19,089 nt of DNA from Syntrophaceae bacterium UBA4778 (GCA_002403175.1 DHHG01000310.1:1-19089), one strand, 5' to 3'; counted from the stretch's first letter, positions 6,054 to 12,131 are shown. The notes: generated from the sequence alone by a model not told the origin. Numbers and translations are program-made.

Positions 6054-7023
6054 GCAGGGTAGTGGGAAATACTTTCACATGCATCTCTTTTGCAGCAACG
6101 TACTCTTCGAGAGTTCCTTCATTCCCGCCAATGATTAATAGCCATTCGTGACTTTCCATATATCTTTTACGGAATTCGAGTAAATGCTCATTCCATACTG
6201 ACTTGAAACTCTCGTCAATTTCTAGTTGTCTCAAATCTCGGTCAATTGGGTATATGCCTCCCATTCTATAGCGACCTGTCTGCTCGGGATTATTAGAAAG
6301 CCAGGCAATCGATTCTCCAGTGACAATCTTGCCAACATTAGGAACTTGAGGGCAAGATGTGAGACTAAAACCGGCATCTAATAGATTCACAGTTAGTTTA
6401 GATAAAAAATCACTCACTCTTTTATTGAAGTCGATTTCTGTCTTAATCGTTGTAACATGTTCAGCATCTTCTATTTTCATGTTCTCTGGGACACTACCTG
6501 CAATAAAAACCCAACGGGTTTTCGCGATATAGACAATATTTTTAGTTTCTTTTTGATTAGATAACCAAGTCTTAACACTATTTCTCAATCGTAATTTTTT
6601 TGCTTCCTCGCCAGATGGATTATCTCTCAAGCAGATTGCATTTGTGAACAGATCAATCAAATCTTCAATGTCAAATAATTTAAAAATCTGGACATCTTTA
6701 CCAGGAAGGTTGGCTTCTTCAGGGGATATTTCAGAGACTCTAGCTGGGAATTTCGGTAACCCTAATGCGTCTGCTACGCCCAATTCATACATAACCCATG
6801 GTCTATCTATAGAATTTCGAGTGTATATAGGCAAGATACAATGACTCTCTCGCATTCCCTTGATTACCTTTGCTCTCCATTCTTCACCTGCTTCTTCTTT
6901 TAGCGCTACGGGTGCAAAATAAGCCTCATGTCCCATAAAATTAAAAAGAGCTTTCACATTTTCAGCAAGCTCACTATCTGCATTGGCGTAGCTGATGAAG
7001 GCTGTATACTTTTTCTTTTTCAT
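6022..7023 (-). CDS. TIR-SLOG domain protein, probable NAD-linked defence or signalling effector
   Basis: A 333-residue protein from ATG 7023, chosen over TTG 7047 because AAGGAAGGAG lies five bases upstream. Residues 5-88 form a TIR domain: YTAFISYANAD (strand A and box 1), AYFAPVAL, CILPIYTRNS, and WVMYELGVA with Glu80, the expected catalytic glutamate of NADase TIRs. After a linker, residues about 168-320 form a Rossmann-like SLOG domain: TRWVFIAGSVPE at its first strand and LLIIGGNEGTLEEYVAAKEMHVKVFP with the Gly-rich ligand loop at 299-304. TIR domains of this type cleave NAD or make cyclic-ADP-ribose signals, and SLOG domains sense such nucleotides (as in ThsA of Thoeris), so one chain may both make and bind the signal (inference). 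The C-terminus is frameshifted; the full protein would be about 367 residues. It is the last cassette of the array. Confidence 0.82.
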   Translation of the reverse strand: MKKKKYTAFISYANADSELAENVKALFNFMGHEAYFAPVALKEEAGEEWRAKVIKGMRESHCILPIYTRNSIDRPWVMYELGVADALGLPKFPARVSEISPEEANLPGKDVQIFKLFDIEDLIDLFTNAICLRDNPSGEEAKKLRLRNSVKTWLSNQKETKNIVYIAKTRWVFIAGSVPENMKIEDAEHVTTIKTEIDFNKRVSDFLSKLTVNLLDAGFSLTSCPQVPNVGKIVTGESIAWLSNNPEQTGRYRMGGIYPIDRDLRQLEIDESFKSVWNEHLLEFRKRYMESHEWLLIIGGNEGTLEEYVAAKEMHVKVFPTTLLWRNRAVSMA

Positions 7024-7054
7024 TGATTCTCCTTCCTTAGAAATCAAATCAGTG

Positions 7055-7111
7055 GGCTAACGACGAAATCAGCGGGGAGCGTAGCGAGTCCGCTGTATTG
7101 AAATGTTAAAC
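7055..7111 (-). other. attC: attC site downstream of the HNH cassette
   Basis: On the plus strand the outer cores are GGCTAAC (7055-7061) and GTTAAAC (7105-7111); the inner stem is CAGCGG paired with CCGCTG around a short loop. In cassette orientation it starts with GTTTAAC, complementary to the HNH cassette's 5' core (GTTAAAC at the 7710 site), and ends with GTTAGCC, the 5' core of the TIR-SLOG cassette. The stop codon of the HNH gene lies only a few bases away. Confidence 0.85.
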
Positions 7112-7115
7112 GTTG

Positions 7116-7649
7116 TTATTTTTTACCGTTCCATCTCCTTATTCCTGTCAACCAGACATCATCAGTGGCAGCGTAACGCTGGAATAATTCAGACTTAAAT
7201 TTATTGAGCTTTTCTTTGCTTTCTCGTGCAGACATCGCTGGAATTTCAATAGTAACGATCCACTCATATTCATAGTGTGTTGGTACTGCCGTTGTTGTTT
7301 CCCTTTCGATGTCAACCAATGGCACCGATTTAATAAATTCTGCAGACCTTATATTTCCCAAATGCTCGGCATGCTTATCACCACTGCATCTTGCCGTTAC
7401 CTCACCAGCATCATCAATATTCAATTCAAACCACAATTTGTTTCTTTCAGTGGTTTGCTCGCTGGTATATTCATTGTGGCATTTTTTACACAAAGGCATA
7501 AGGTTTTCTATGTCGTCTGAACCTCCGTCCGCAACAGCTATAATATGGTGTAAGTCTGTCGCATAATCCTCGCACTCATGGCATTTTATCTTTTTCTCTA
7601 TCAGTTCGCGCCTAGCCTTCATAAACGCTGTAGATATTTCTCTTCTCAT
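7116..7649 (-). CDS. HNH endonuclease
   Basis: A 177-residue protein from ATG 7649, preceded by GGGGA about seven bases upstream; a TTG codon just before it is a less likely start. The zinc-stabilised HNH (beta-beta-alpha metal) fold covers residues 23-61: C23-x2-C26, DLHHII with His34/His35, GGSDDIENL with Asn49, and LCKKCHNE with C54, C57 and His58. All catalytic and zinc positions are intact, so nuclease activity is expected. The C-terminal 110 residues (WIVTIEIPAMSARESKEKLNKF region) are not recognised. The gene is a self-contained integron cassette between the attC sites at 7710-7773 and 7055-7111. A role in DNA cleavage during phage defence is plausible but unproven. Confidence 0.87.
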   Translation of the reverse strand: MRREISTAFMKARRELIEKKIKCHECEDYATDLHHIIAVADGGSDDIENLMPLCKKCHNEYTSEQTTERNKLWFELNIDDAGEVTARCSGDKHAEHLGNIRSAEFIKSVPLVDIERETTTAVPTHYEYEWIVTIEIPAMSARESKEKLNKFKSELFQRYAATDDVWLTGIRRWNGKK

Positions 7650-7709
7650 CAATATTTCCCCATCATTGTTTTAGCCAAGAGGATCTGTGTCATGACTACT
7701 CATTGTATT

Positions 7710-7773
7710 GTTTAACGTGCGGATCAGCGGGAGCCGGGCTTACCCGGCGATCCGCTGTATTAGCTGGTTATAA
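7710..7773 (-). other. attC: attC site downstream of the secreted-protein cassette
   Basis: On the plus strand the cores are GTTTAAC (7710-7716) and GTTATAA (7767-7773). The inner stem is CAGCGG, GA, GCCGGG, loop CTTA, CCCGGC, GAT, CCGCTG, so two stacked helices carry extrahelical bases as in folded attC. Read on the minus strand it opens with TTATAAC, the complement of that cassette's 5' core, and ends with GTTAAAC, a perfect GTTRRRY core. Confidence 0.88.
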
Positions 7774-7779
7774 GCCGCT

Positions 7780-8286
7780 TTAGTCACTTATGTATATTTC
7801 ATAAAAGGATTTGCTGTCTCCATTCCATAGAAAATACATATTTGCGCTTTCATACTTAAAGAAGTCGATTCCAGGGCGATCAAATCGTATCTGTTCAGGT
7901 TCATCTTTTTTGCAATCATAGTAGCCTTTTCCGCAGGCCGTTTTATATTCACCCGGTTTAGCAACTTTTATCCCTATTGTCTGAATCGCTCTTTTATCGT
8001 TATTTGCAGCAATTAACAGAGGACCAGTCTTAGCTAAAGATGATAGTGTAACCAATATTCCCATTTTGTTCTCTTTGTCATGAACGACGAGACGAGCAGT
8101 ATCTTCCTCATTATCTCCATCGAAATCGGCTTTTATCAACAGATAATGATTCGGGTCGTCTTTTCGCCATTCAGCGTGGTTACCCAATTCATCCTCTGTG
8201 GGGGCATGCCAAGGAGATATATCTTGAGCAAACAGGTCTAGTGGTATGAGTAGGGCAAAGAGTATAATTAAAAGTTTTCTAACCAT
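7780..8286 (-). CDS. secreted cassette-encoded protein of unknown function
   Basis: A 168-residue protein from ATG 8286 with AAGAGGAAA upstream, directly after the cassette boundary GTTATAA. Residues 1-21 form a Sec signal peptide: a positive MVRK, a hydrophobic core LLIILFALLIPLDLF, and a probable cut after Ala20-Gln21. The mature protein contains an acidic D-x-D-x-D-type loop, ADFDGDNEEDTARLVV (53-68), similar to calcium-binding or VCBS/FG-GAP-like loops, and two cysteines (ACGKGYYDC) that could form a disulfide in the periplasm. No enzymatic motif is visible. It lies fourth in the array. Secreted proteins of this size with a DxDGD loop are common cassette cargo, but I cannot name its function. 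Confidence 0.8.
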   Translation of the reverse strand: MVRKLLIILFALLIPLDLFAQDISPWHAPTEDELGNHAEWRKDDPNHYLLIKADFDGDNEEDTARLVVHDKENKMGILVTLSSLAKTGPLLIAANNDKRAIQTIGIKVAKPGEYKTACGKGYYDCKKDEPEQIRFDRPGIDFFKYESANMYFLWNGDSKSFYEIYISD

Positions 8287-8294
8287 AATTTCCT

Positions 8295-8359
8295 CTTATA
8301 ACGAAAAGCTCAGCCGGAGCGGCCCAGCGGGCCGCGATCGGCTGTAGCGCCTTGTTCGG
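8295..8359 (-). other. attC: attC site downstream of the HEPN-like cassette
   Basis: On the plus strand the cores are TTATAAC (8295-8301) and GTTCGGT (8353-8359). The inner stem is CAGCCG, GA, GCGGCCC, loop AGC, GGGCCGC, GAT, CGGCTG. On the minus strand ACCGAAC complements the 5' core of the HEPN cassette, and the terminal GTTATAA is the 5' core of the next cassette. The cores deviate from RYYYAAC/GTTRRRY but keep the invariant AAC and GTT. Confidence 0.86.
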
Positions 8360-8370
8360 TGTTCCTTAGG

Positions 8371-8952
8371 TTATTCGTACGAATCGTAATAGCCTCTAAT
8401 AGCCCCCATTATATGTCTACACACAAACCAAGTAATGGATTTTATACCTTGAACTCTTTCATTGTCACTTGAAACAGTGAATGAATCAGGATCTTCCGAG
8501 TTGATCTTAAGTAATATATCAATCTGTTTTCTATCGAGAACCAACGTATGTGCAACTTGATTTCTGAGTTTGTTTAGAAGCTCTATACTTGGCAGTACTG
8601 TTGGATCAAGATGGAACCCGAAGGCATGAACCAATGAAAGCTTTTGAGAGAAAGAAAACCTCTCTTTGGAAATTTCAAATTTATTCTTTGCGGTAAGGGT
8701 AATATACTGATTCATCATGAACTCTATCAGTAGATGACATTTCAAAATTACCAAATCCAAATTTCTACTCTTTGGAATTTCCTTCTTTAGAAGACTTTTG
8801 ATATGCGCTTCCAGTTCTTCAACTTCCTTTATCCGTTCTTCCAAGGCAACGTAATGCTCTTTCCCAACGCTATAATGCCCTTTTTTCATAAACTCTAGCG
8901 CATCATTGAGTTTAGGACGGGCGACCTTAGTCTTAACGAACTTTCTCATCAT
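8371..8952 (-). CDS. HEPN-like protein (possible ribonuclease or toxin)
   Basis: A 193-residue, mostly alpha-helical protein from ATG 8952 (ATG 8949 is equally possible; the RBS is weak). Residues 32-60 form a charged, coiled-coil-like helix. The key feature is LNKLRNQVAHTL: Arg130-Asn131-x3-His135 matches the R-N-x(3)-H (Rx4-6H) motif of HEPN ribonucleases, preceded by a long helix with an acidic and polar face (LDLVILKCHLLIEFMMNQYI, 65-84). HEPN proteins cut RNA in toxin-antitoxin, abortive-infection and CRISPR systems; others are inactive and structural. No separate antitoxin gene lies beside it in the cassette. Assignment rests on one motif plus the helical pattern, so the function is tentative. 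Confidence 0.65.
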   Translation of the reverse strand: MMRKFVKTKVARPKLNDALEFMKKGHYSVGKEHYVALEERIKEVEELEAHIKSLLKKEIPKSRNLDLVILKCHLLIEFMMNQYITLTAKNKFEISKERFSFSQKLSLVHAFGFHLDPTVLPSIELLNKLRNQVAHTLVLDRKQIDILLKINSEDPDSFTVSSDNERVQGIKSITWFVCRHIMGAIRGYYDSYE

Positions 8953-8960
8953 TCTATCTC

Positions 8961-9015
8961 ACCGAACGAAAAAATCAGCCGGAGCGTAGCGATCGGCTGT
9001 ATTGCCTGGTTGGGC
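8961..9015 (-). other. attC: attC site downstream of the PD-(D/E)XK cassette
   Basis: On the plus strand the cores are ACCGAAC (8961-8967) and GTTGGGC (9009-9015), with inner stem CAGCCG/CGGCTG around GAGCGTAGCGAT. In cassette orientation it begins with GCCCAAC, the complement of the nuclease cassette's 5' core, and ends with GTTCGGT, the 5' core of the HEPN cassette. At 55 bp it is the shortest site of the array. Confidence 0.87.
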
Positions 9016-9027
9016 GATCAATTCAGG

Positions 9028-9513
9028 TTACCGACCAAACAACATTCCTTCATGCTGACACATAAACTGTATGGTTCTTAGCAGTGGATACTGTTCCGAA
9101 ACAGCAGCTTTCTCCACACGTAGCGGGCGAAGAACCTTTGTGATTTCGGCCAACAAATCAGACATGAGCCATACATGACCACCCGCAAGAGTAGGGTAGT
9201 TGGTGCGACTACCAAGACCAAATAGTGCTATTTGTTCAATGTGGTCAGGAAGGTCGATGCCTGAAAATAATTGAGGAATATATTTGCGCCCAGCCTCGAA
9301 TTTTCTATGGTATCTTTCTTCTCGCTTCTCCCAAGAATTGGAGTCCATGGAAGGTTCAATCTGGACGAGATGTTTTTTCTCTGGATGGAATGCCACTACA
9401 TCCAATTCACACTCCCACCCACCATTCGTGCGTTTGCCCACCCAGACGTTTCGACGGACGAAATAACCGCTATACTCGTACCACTCAGAAACCAACTGTT
9501 CCAAATGATTCAT
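9028..9513 (-). CDS. PD-(D/E)XK-like nuclease, integron cassette family
   Basis: A 161-residue protein from ATG 9513, whose RBS is AAGGTCG-like and weak. Residues 10-55 show the core of a restriction-endonuclease-like fold: YSGYFVRRNVWVGKR (strand/helix), then GGWECELDVVAFHP with Glu36 and Asp38, then HLVQIEPSMDS with Gln51-x-Glu53 as the second acidic strand in place of the canonical E-x-K. Residues 61-78 (WEKREERYHRKFEAGRKY) form a basic helix likely to contact DNA. The pattern matches a family I recognise as frequent integron cassette cargo and described as restriction-endonuclease-like. Lys is missing from the last motif position, which is common in diverged members. A DNA-cleaving, defence-related role is likely but not proved by sequence. 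Confidence 0.75.
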   Translation of the reverse strand: MNHLEQLVSEWYEYSGYFVRRNVWVGKRTNGGWECELDVVAFHPEKKHLVQIEPSMDSNSWEKREERYHRKFEAGRKYIPQLFSGIDLPDHIEQIALFGLGSRTNYPTLAGGHVWLMSDLLAEITKVLRPLRVEKAAVSEQYPLLRTIQFMCQHEGMLFGR

Positions 9514-9539
9514 GATCGACCTTTCATTTCAATATATGC

Positions 9540-9604
9540 GCCCAACGATAAGCTGAGCCGGAGCAGCCCAGCGGGCTGCAATCGGCTCTAGCGGTGGGTT
9601 AGGT
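9540..9604 (-). other. attC: attC site downstream of the first cassette
   Basis: On the plus strand GCCCAAC (9540-9546) and GTTAGGT (9598-9604) are both perfect matches to the RYYYAAC and GTTRRRY consensus. Inside, GAGCCG pairs with CGGCTC and GCAGCCC with GGGCTGC around loop AGC, with GA and AAT as extrahelical bases. The stop codon TAA of the first cassette's gene is embedded in the core ACCTAAC, a common cassette arrangement. This is the best attC of the array. Confidence 0.92.
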
Positions 9605-10132
9605 ATAATTTGGCCCTTCAAGGTATACCCACTCATGATCCGTCGCAGATGTGATTAAGTATTTTATCTTACCTTTTAACTTCTTTTTCTCAGTAATCAC
9701 TGACCAATAGGTAATTGAGAATGCAATCTCGCCCTCTGACGGTGCTTGAATTGGCACAGCTGATCTGATTACGGGATAAAAAAAGATGGTCTCTTCGCTT
9801 GGGTGTATTACACCACCAGTAGTTTCGAACCTTGGAGTATCTGAGGACATCCCATTGAGAGATACCGAAATTGAATCAACATTGTAGGTGACAAGAGTTT
9901 TTCCCGGATTGAACAAGCGCAATCCGATCCTTAACGCACCTGCCTCAGAAGTTGTTAAATCACGTATCGTTCCAGGTTTTATGAACAAACCACGCAGCGA
10001 TAAATACGGGTGGCTTTCTAGATCGATAGATGACTTAGCGGCAACAGCCATTCGACGGGTTTCAATTGCTAGCCACACAGTTGCCACACCGAGTCCTGCC
10101 GTAAGCAGGTTTGTGATTGTTTGAGCTTCCAT
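9599..10132 (-). CDS. membrane-anchored protein of unknown function (first cassette)
   Basis: A 177-residue protein from ATG 10132, only nine bases after the cassette boundary core GTTAGGT. No real Shine-Dalgarno sequence is visible, so initiation may rely on a very short leader. Residues 5-23 (TITNLLTAGLGVATVWLAI) form one transmembrane helix, followed by basic RR. Residues about 40-170 alternate hydrophobic and polar residues like a beta-sandwich (LSLRGLFIKPGT, LRIGLRLFNPGKTLVTYNVDSISVSL, GEIAFSITYWSVI), with the FNPGKT turn often seen in Ig-like domains. No catalytic motif was found. I infer an inner-membrane protein with a soluble beta domain. It is the most promoter-proximal cassette and should be the best expressed of the array. 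Confidence 0.78.
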   Translation of the reverse strand: MEAQTITNLLTAGLGVATVWLAIETRRMAVAAKSSIDLESHPYLSLRGLFIKPGTIRDLTTSEAGALRIGLRLFNPGKTLVTYNVDSISVSLNGMSSDTPRFETTGGVIHPSEETIFFYPVIRSAVPIQAPSEGEIAFSITYWSVITEKKKLKGKIKYLITSATDHEWVYLEGPNYT

Positions 10133-10141
10133 AATTTATAT

Positions 10142-10148
10142 ACCTAAC
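10142..10148 (-). other. terminal cassette boundary / attI-like core site
   Basis: ACCTAAC on the plus strand is GTTAGGT on the minus strand, a perfect GTTRRRY core and the exact complement of the inverse core in the 9540-9604 attC. Unlike the five inter-cassette sites, no palindromic partner lies within the next 100 bases, as expected for an attI or for the end of the array. The integrase-binding repeats of an attI cannot be recognised by eye. Confidence 0.7.
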
Positions 10149-10152
10149 AATT

Positions 10153-10180
10153 AATATATGTAGTACGCTTTTTCTGTCCA
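10153..10180 (-). promoter_or_regulatory. putative promoter next to the first cassette
   Basis: On the minus strand TGGACA (10180-10175, five of six -35 matches) is separated by 16 bp from TATATT (10158-10153, five of six -10 matches). Transcription would start inside or next to the core site and give a leader of only about 15 bases before ATG 10132. Confidence 0.4.
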
Positions 10181-10211
10181 AGGGATGATCTTTGTCGGTA
10201 TTTTTTGCATT

Positions 10212-10240
10212 TTTGTATGTACAAATTGCGAATTTGTCAA
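10212..10240 (-). promoter_or_regulatory. putative cassette-array promoter (Pc-like) with overlapping palindrome
   Basis: On the minus strand a perfect TTGACA (10240-10235) is followed by a 17-bp spacer and TACAAA (10217-10212, four of six). It points into the cassette array. The palindrome ACAAATT-GCG-AATTTGT (10221-10237, 7-bp arms) fills the spacer and overlaps the -35, so a repressor could act here. Its role as Pc is inferred from position and direction. Confidence 0.5.
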
Positions 10241-10604
10241 ACAATTATATTGCACATTTCCGTGTAAGGTCTTTATTAACGGAAAATACGTATTACATAT
10301 ATTCTGGTTTCTTCTACGAAGGATGGCATGATCGCAAATATTTCCAGCAATCTCAAAACAGATGCAGTCGGGAGCGCTTTTTATCCAGGCATGGCGGAAG
10401 GGTGCTGCTCGTTTCCGGGTTTGGGCAGGGGGAAATCTGTTGCTGCAATAAAGGAAAGTACCTCGAACTGCGAACTTTGGACTGTGAACTTGGAACTACC
10501 CGCGTAGCGGGGCGGCCTCTCACTTCACCTGAATCGGAATCAAGATACACTTGGACTCGGCCGATTATGGATATATTCATTTTAAGGAGGAAATCGGCAC
10601 GGGT

Positions 10605-11009
10605 TTGATTCAATGGAACAGCAGCTTAAGCCTCGGCGTCAATGAAATTGATGAACAGCATATGAAACTAATCGGAATGATCAGTCAGCTCCATGATGCT
10701 ACTATGCGAGCCGGTAAGGAGAAAGAACTACTGGGGACAACGCTAAATGAGTTGGTCAGGTATACGGTGAATCATTTCTCGACCGAGGAGAAGTATTTTG
10801 ACCGCTATGATTATCCGGAAACCGCAGCCCATATAGATGAGCATGCTAAATTCATCAGAGAGGTTTCTGCATTTAAAAAGGAATTTGAAGAAGGTAGAAT
10901 CGGAATTACGATTAAGTTGATGAATTTTTTAAGCGAATGGCTTTGGAACCATATCATGAGTTCCGACAAAAAGTTCGGTCCGTATTTGAACGAAAAAGGG
11001 ATTCGTTAA
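10605..11009 (+). CDS. bacteriohemerythrin
   Basis: A 134-residue single-domain hemerythrin that binds O2 at a non-heme di-iron centre in a four-helix bundle. All seven ligands are visible: His19 (DEQH), His57 and Glu61 (NHFSTEE), His76 and His80 (HIDEH), and His116 and Asp121 (HIMSSD). The length matches free-standing bacterial hemerythrins, which begin with a short I-x-W segment, here IQWNSSLSLGVNEID. TTG 10605 is preferred on this basis, though the AGGAGG at 10585-10590 lies 14 bases away, further than usual; the frame is open to TTG 10551. In anaerobes such proteins are thought to sense or scavenge oxygen or carry it to detoxifying enzymes. It is convergent with dinB, whose stop is 27 bp away. 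Confidence 0.92.
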   Translation: MIQWNSSLSLGVNEIDEQHMKLIGMISQLHDATMRAGKEKELLGTTLNELVRYTVNHFSTEEKYFDRYDYPETAAHIDEHAKFIREVSAFKKEFEEGRIGITIKLMNFLSEWLWNHIMSSDKKFGPYLNEKGIR

Positions 11010-11036
11010 AAAGTTCAAAAGAAGATTGAGTTGATT

Positions 11037-12065
11037 TCAATGTTCCAGTTTTCCTGCCCGGATCCCGATCAGGCGAACCTTTTTTTTAAGATCAATGCGC
11101 TTCAGGCATTCAAAAGCTGCCTTGCGGACCGTTTCTTCGGAATCGGTCGGTTCGGGGAGGGTCTTGGCGCGGGTGAGCGTTTCGAAATCGCTGAAACGGA
11201 TCTTCAGCGTCACATTCTTTGTCAGGTATCCGGACCCTTTGAGATCGGAAACAACTTCCTTGACGATCTCTGCGATATGTCGGGCGATGGTTTGCCATTG
11301 GTGAATATCTTGCTGGAAGGTAGTCTCACGGCTCATGGATTTCGGTTCCCAGCGGGTGGTAAGGGGGCTGTCATCGATGCCCCGCGATGCGGCATACAGA
11401 TATCTTCCATAGGATTCGCCGAATTGAGTTATCAACTGGTCCAGATCCTGAGCGGCTAGTTGCCCGATAGTTTCAATCCCAAGCGTGTTCAGCGCCTTTT
11501 CCGTTTTCGGTCCCACCCCCCAGAGTTTGCGTACAGCCATGGGCCATATCCGGGATTCAATGTCGGTAGGCTCGATGATCGTCAGGCCATCGGGCTTTTG
11601 CATATCGGAAGCAATTTTGGCGAGGAGCTTGTTTGGGGCGATTCCGATCGAACTGGTGAGACCGGTCGCATTCCGGATCTGCTTTTTAATCTCGTCAGCG
11701 ATTTGCGTTGATTGCCGATCAATTTCGGTGAGATCGAGGAAGGCTTCATCGATTCCCACGTCCTCCATGATCGGAGAGAATTGCCGGAGGATATCTTTGA
11801 AGATTGCGGATACCCTTGCATATTCCCGGTAATCCACAGGCAGGAAAACGGCGTGAGGACATAGCTTATGAGCCGTTCGGAGGGGCATCCCGGAATGGAC
11901 TCCGTAGGGGCGCGCCTCATAGGAAGCGGTGGAAACGACCCCGCGCTTTCTCGGATCTCCATCTCCACCAATGACGACAGGGCGGCCGATCAGGTCAGGA
12001 CGCCTCTTCTGCTCCACTGCCGCAAAAAAGGCGTCCATATCGATGTGAAGGATTCTTCTCTCCAT
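11037..12065 (-). CDS. dinB: DNA polymerase IV (Y-family translesion polymerase)
   Basis: A 342-residue polymerase that copies past DNA lesions with low fidelity. The palm carries the metal-binding Asp9 (HIDMDAFFAAVEQ) and the acidic pair Asp106-Glu107 in DVGIDEAFLDL; the fingers have GVVSTASYEARPYGVHSGMP (42-61). The helix-hairpin-helix thumb (KLWGVGPKTEKALNTLGIETIGQLA) and the little-finger domain (WEPKSMSRETTFQQDI onward) complete the protein. It has no recognisable beta-clamp peptide at the extreme C-terminus. Start ATG 12065 is fixed by the conserved MERRILHIDMD, although no Shine-Dalgarno is seen. An 18-bp palindrome 31 bases upstream may be an SOS operator. It lies downstream of pyrG on the same strand, 113 bp away. 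Confidence 0.94.
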   Translation of the reverse strand: MERRILHIDMDAFFAAVEQKRRPDLIGRPVVIGGDGDPRKRGVVSTASYEARPYGVHSGMPLRTAHKLCPHAVFLPVDYREYARVSAIFKDILRQFSPIMEDVGIDEAFLDLTEIDRQSTQIADEIKKQIRNATGLTSSIGIAPNKLLAKIASDMQKPDGLTIIEPTDIESRIWPMAVRKLWGVGPKTEKALNTLGIETIGQLAAQDLDQLITQFGESYGRYLYAASRGIDDSPLTTRWEPKSMSRETTFQQDIHQWQTIARHIAEIVKEVVSDLKGSGYLTKNVTLKIRFSDFETLTRAKTLPEPTDSEETVRKAAFECLKRIDLKKKVRLIGIRAGKLEH

Positions 12066-12095
12066 AGGAGATGTTAGAGTTTACTTCTGCTTCTG

Positions 12096-12113
12096 ACTAA
12101 TTTCCAAATTAGT
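12096..12113 (-). promoter_or_regulatory. 18-bp palindrome upstream of dinB, candidate SOS operator
   Basis: ACTAATTT (12096-12103), CC, AAATTAGT (12106-12113) is a perfect inverted repeat with 8-bp arms, 31 bp before the dinB ATG. dinB is a classical LexA target and LexA boxes are palindromes, but this one does not match the E. coli or Geobacter consensus I recall. Assignment to LexA is therefore only positional. Confidence 0.45.
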
Positions 12114-12131
12114 TTAAGTCAAATCGCCGCA

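Larger units (their letters stand above)
5919..10148 (-). mobile_element. integron gene-cassette array without integrase (CALIN or intI-less integron), six cassettes
   Basis: Six co-oriented minus-strand genes are each separated by one palindromic site with the same plan: outer 7-base cores around an inner CAGCSG/CSGCTG-type stem. The core at each cassette's 5' side is the exact reverse complement of the inverse core after the gene: GTTAGGT/ACCTAAC, GTTGGGC/GCCCAAC, GTTCGGT/ACCGAAC, GTTATAA/TTATAAC and GTTAAAC/GTTTAAC. This is expected because both derive from one attC in the circular cassette. The boundary at 10142-10148 has no palindrome partner, as at an attI or the first boundary. The last cassette begins with GTTAGCC but has no matching site at its tail, where an IS remnant lies. 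The cassettes look more A+T-rich than the flanks. No tyrosine-recombinase gene is present. Confidence 0.88.
10149..10604. other. non-coding region between array and hemerythrin
   Basis: Besides the array promoters there is no convincing gene and no recognisable integrase remnant. A 59-codon frame at 10328-10507 has AAGGA four bases before its ATG, but it resembles nothing known. Around 10463-10498 the GAACT motif recurs in a degenerate way, and CCCGC-GTA-GCGGG (10499-10511) forms a small hairpin. AGGAGG at 10585-10590 serves the next gene. Confidence 0.4.

Noticed and set aside
7055..9604. Repeated palindromes as intrinsic terminators, REP elements or a CRISPR array
   Set aside because: The core complementarity across each gene and the GTT/AAC ends are specific to attC; there are no U-tracts, and the spacing of about 600 bp with genes between rules out CRISPR.
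10328..10507. 59-codon frame with AAGGA before its ATG
   Set aside because: No recognisable family, low-complexity GAACT region in its second half and ends in a small hairpin; kept only as a note in the intergenic entry.
10149..10604. Integron integrase remnant
   Set aside because: No tyrosine-recombinase motif (R..HxxR..Y or the IntI-specific patch) could be read in any frame.
11010..11036. Bidirectional terminator between hemerythrin and dinB
   Set aside because: The 27-bp gap contains no stable hairpin.
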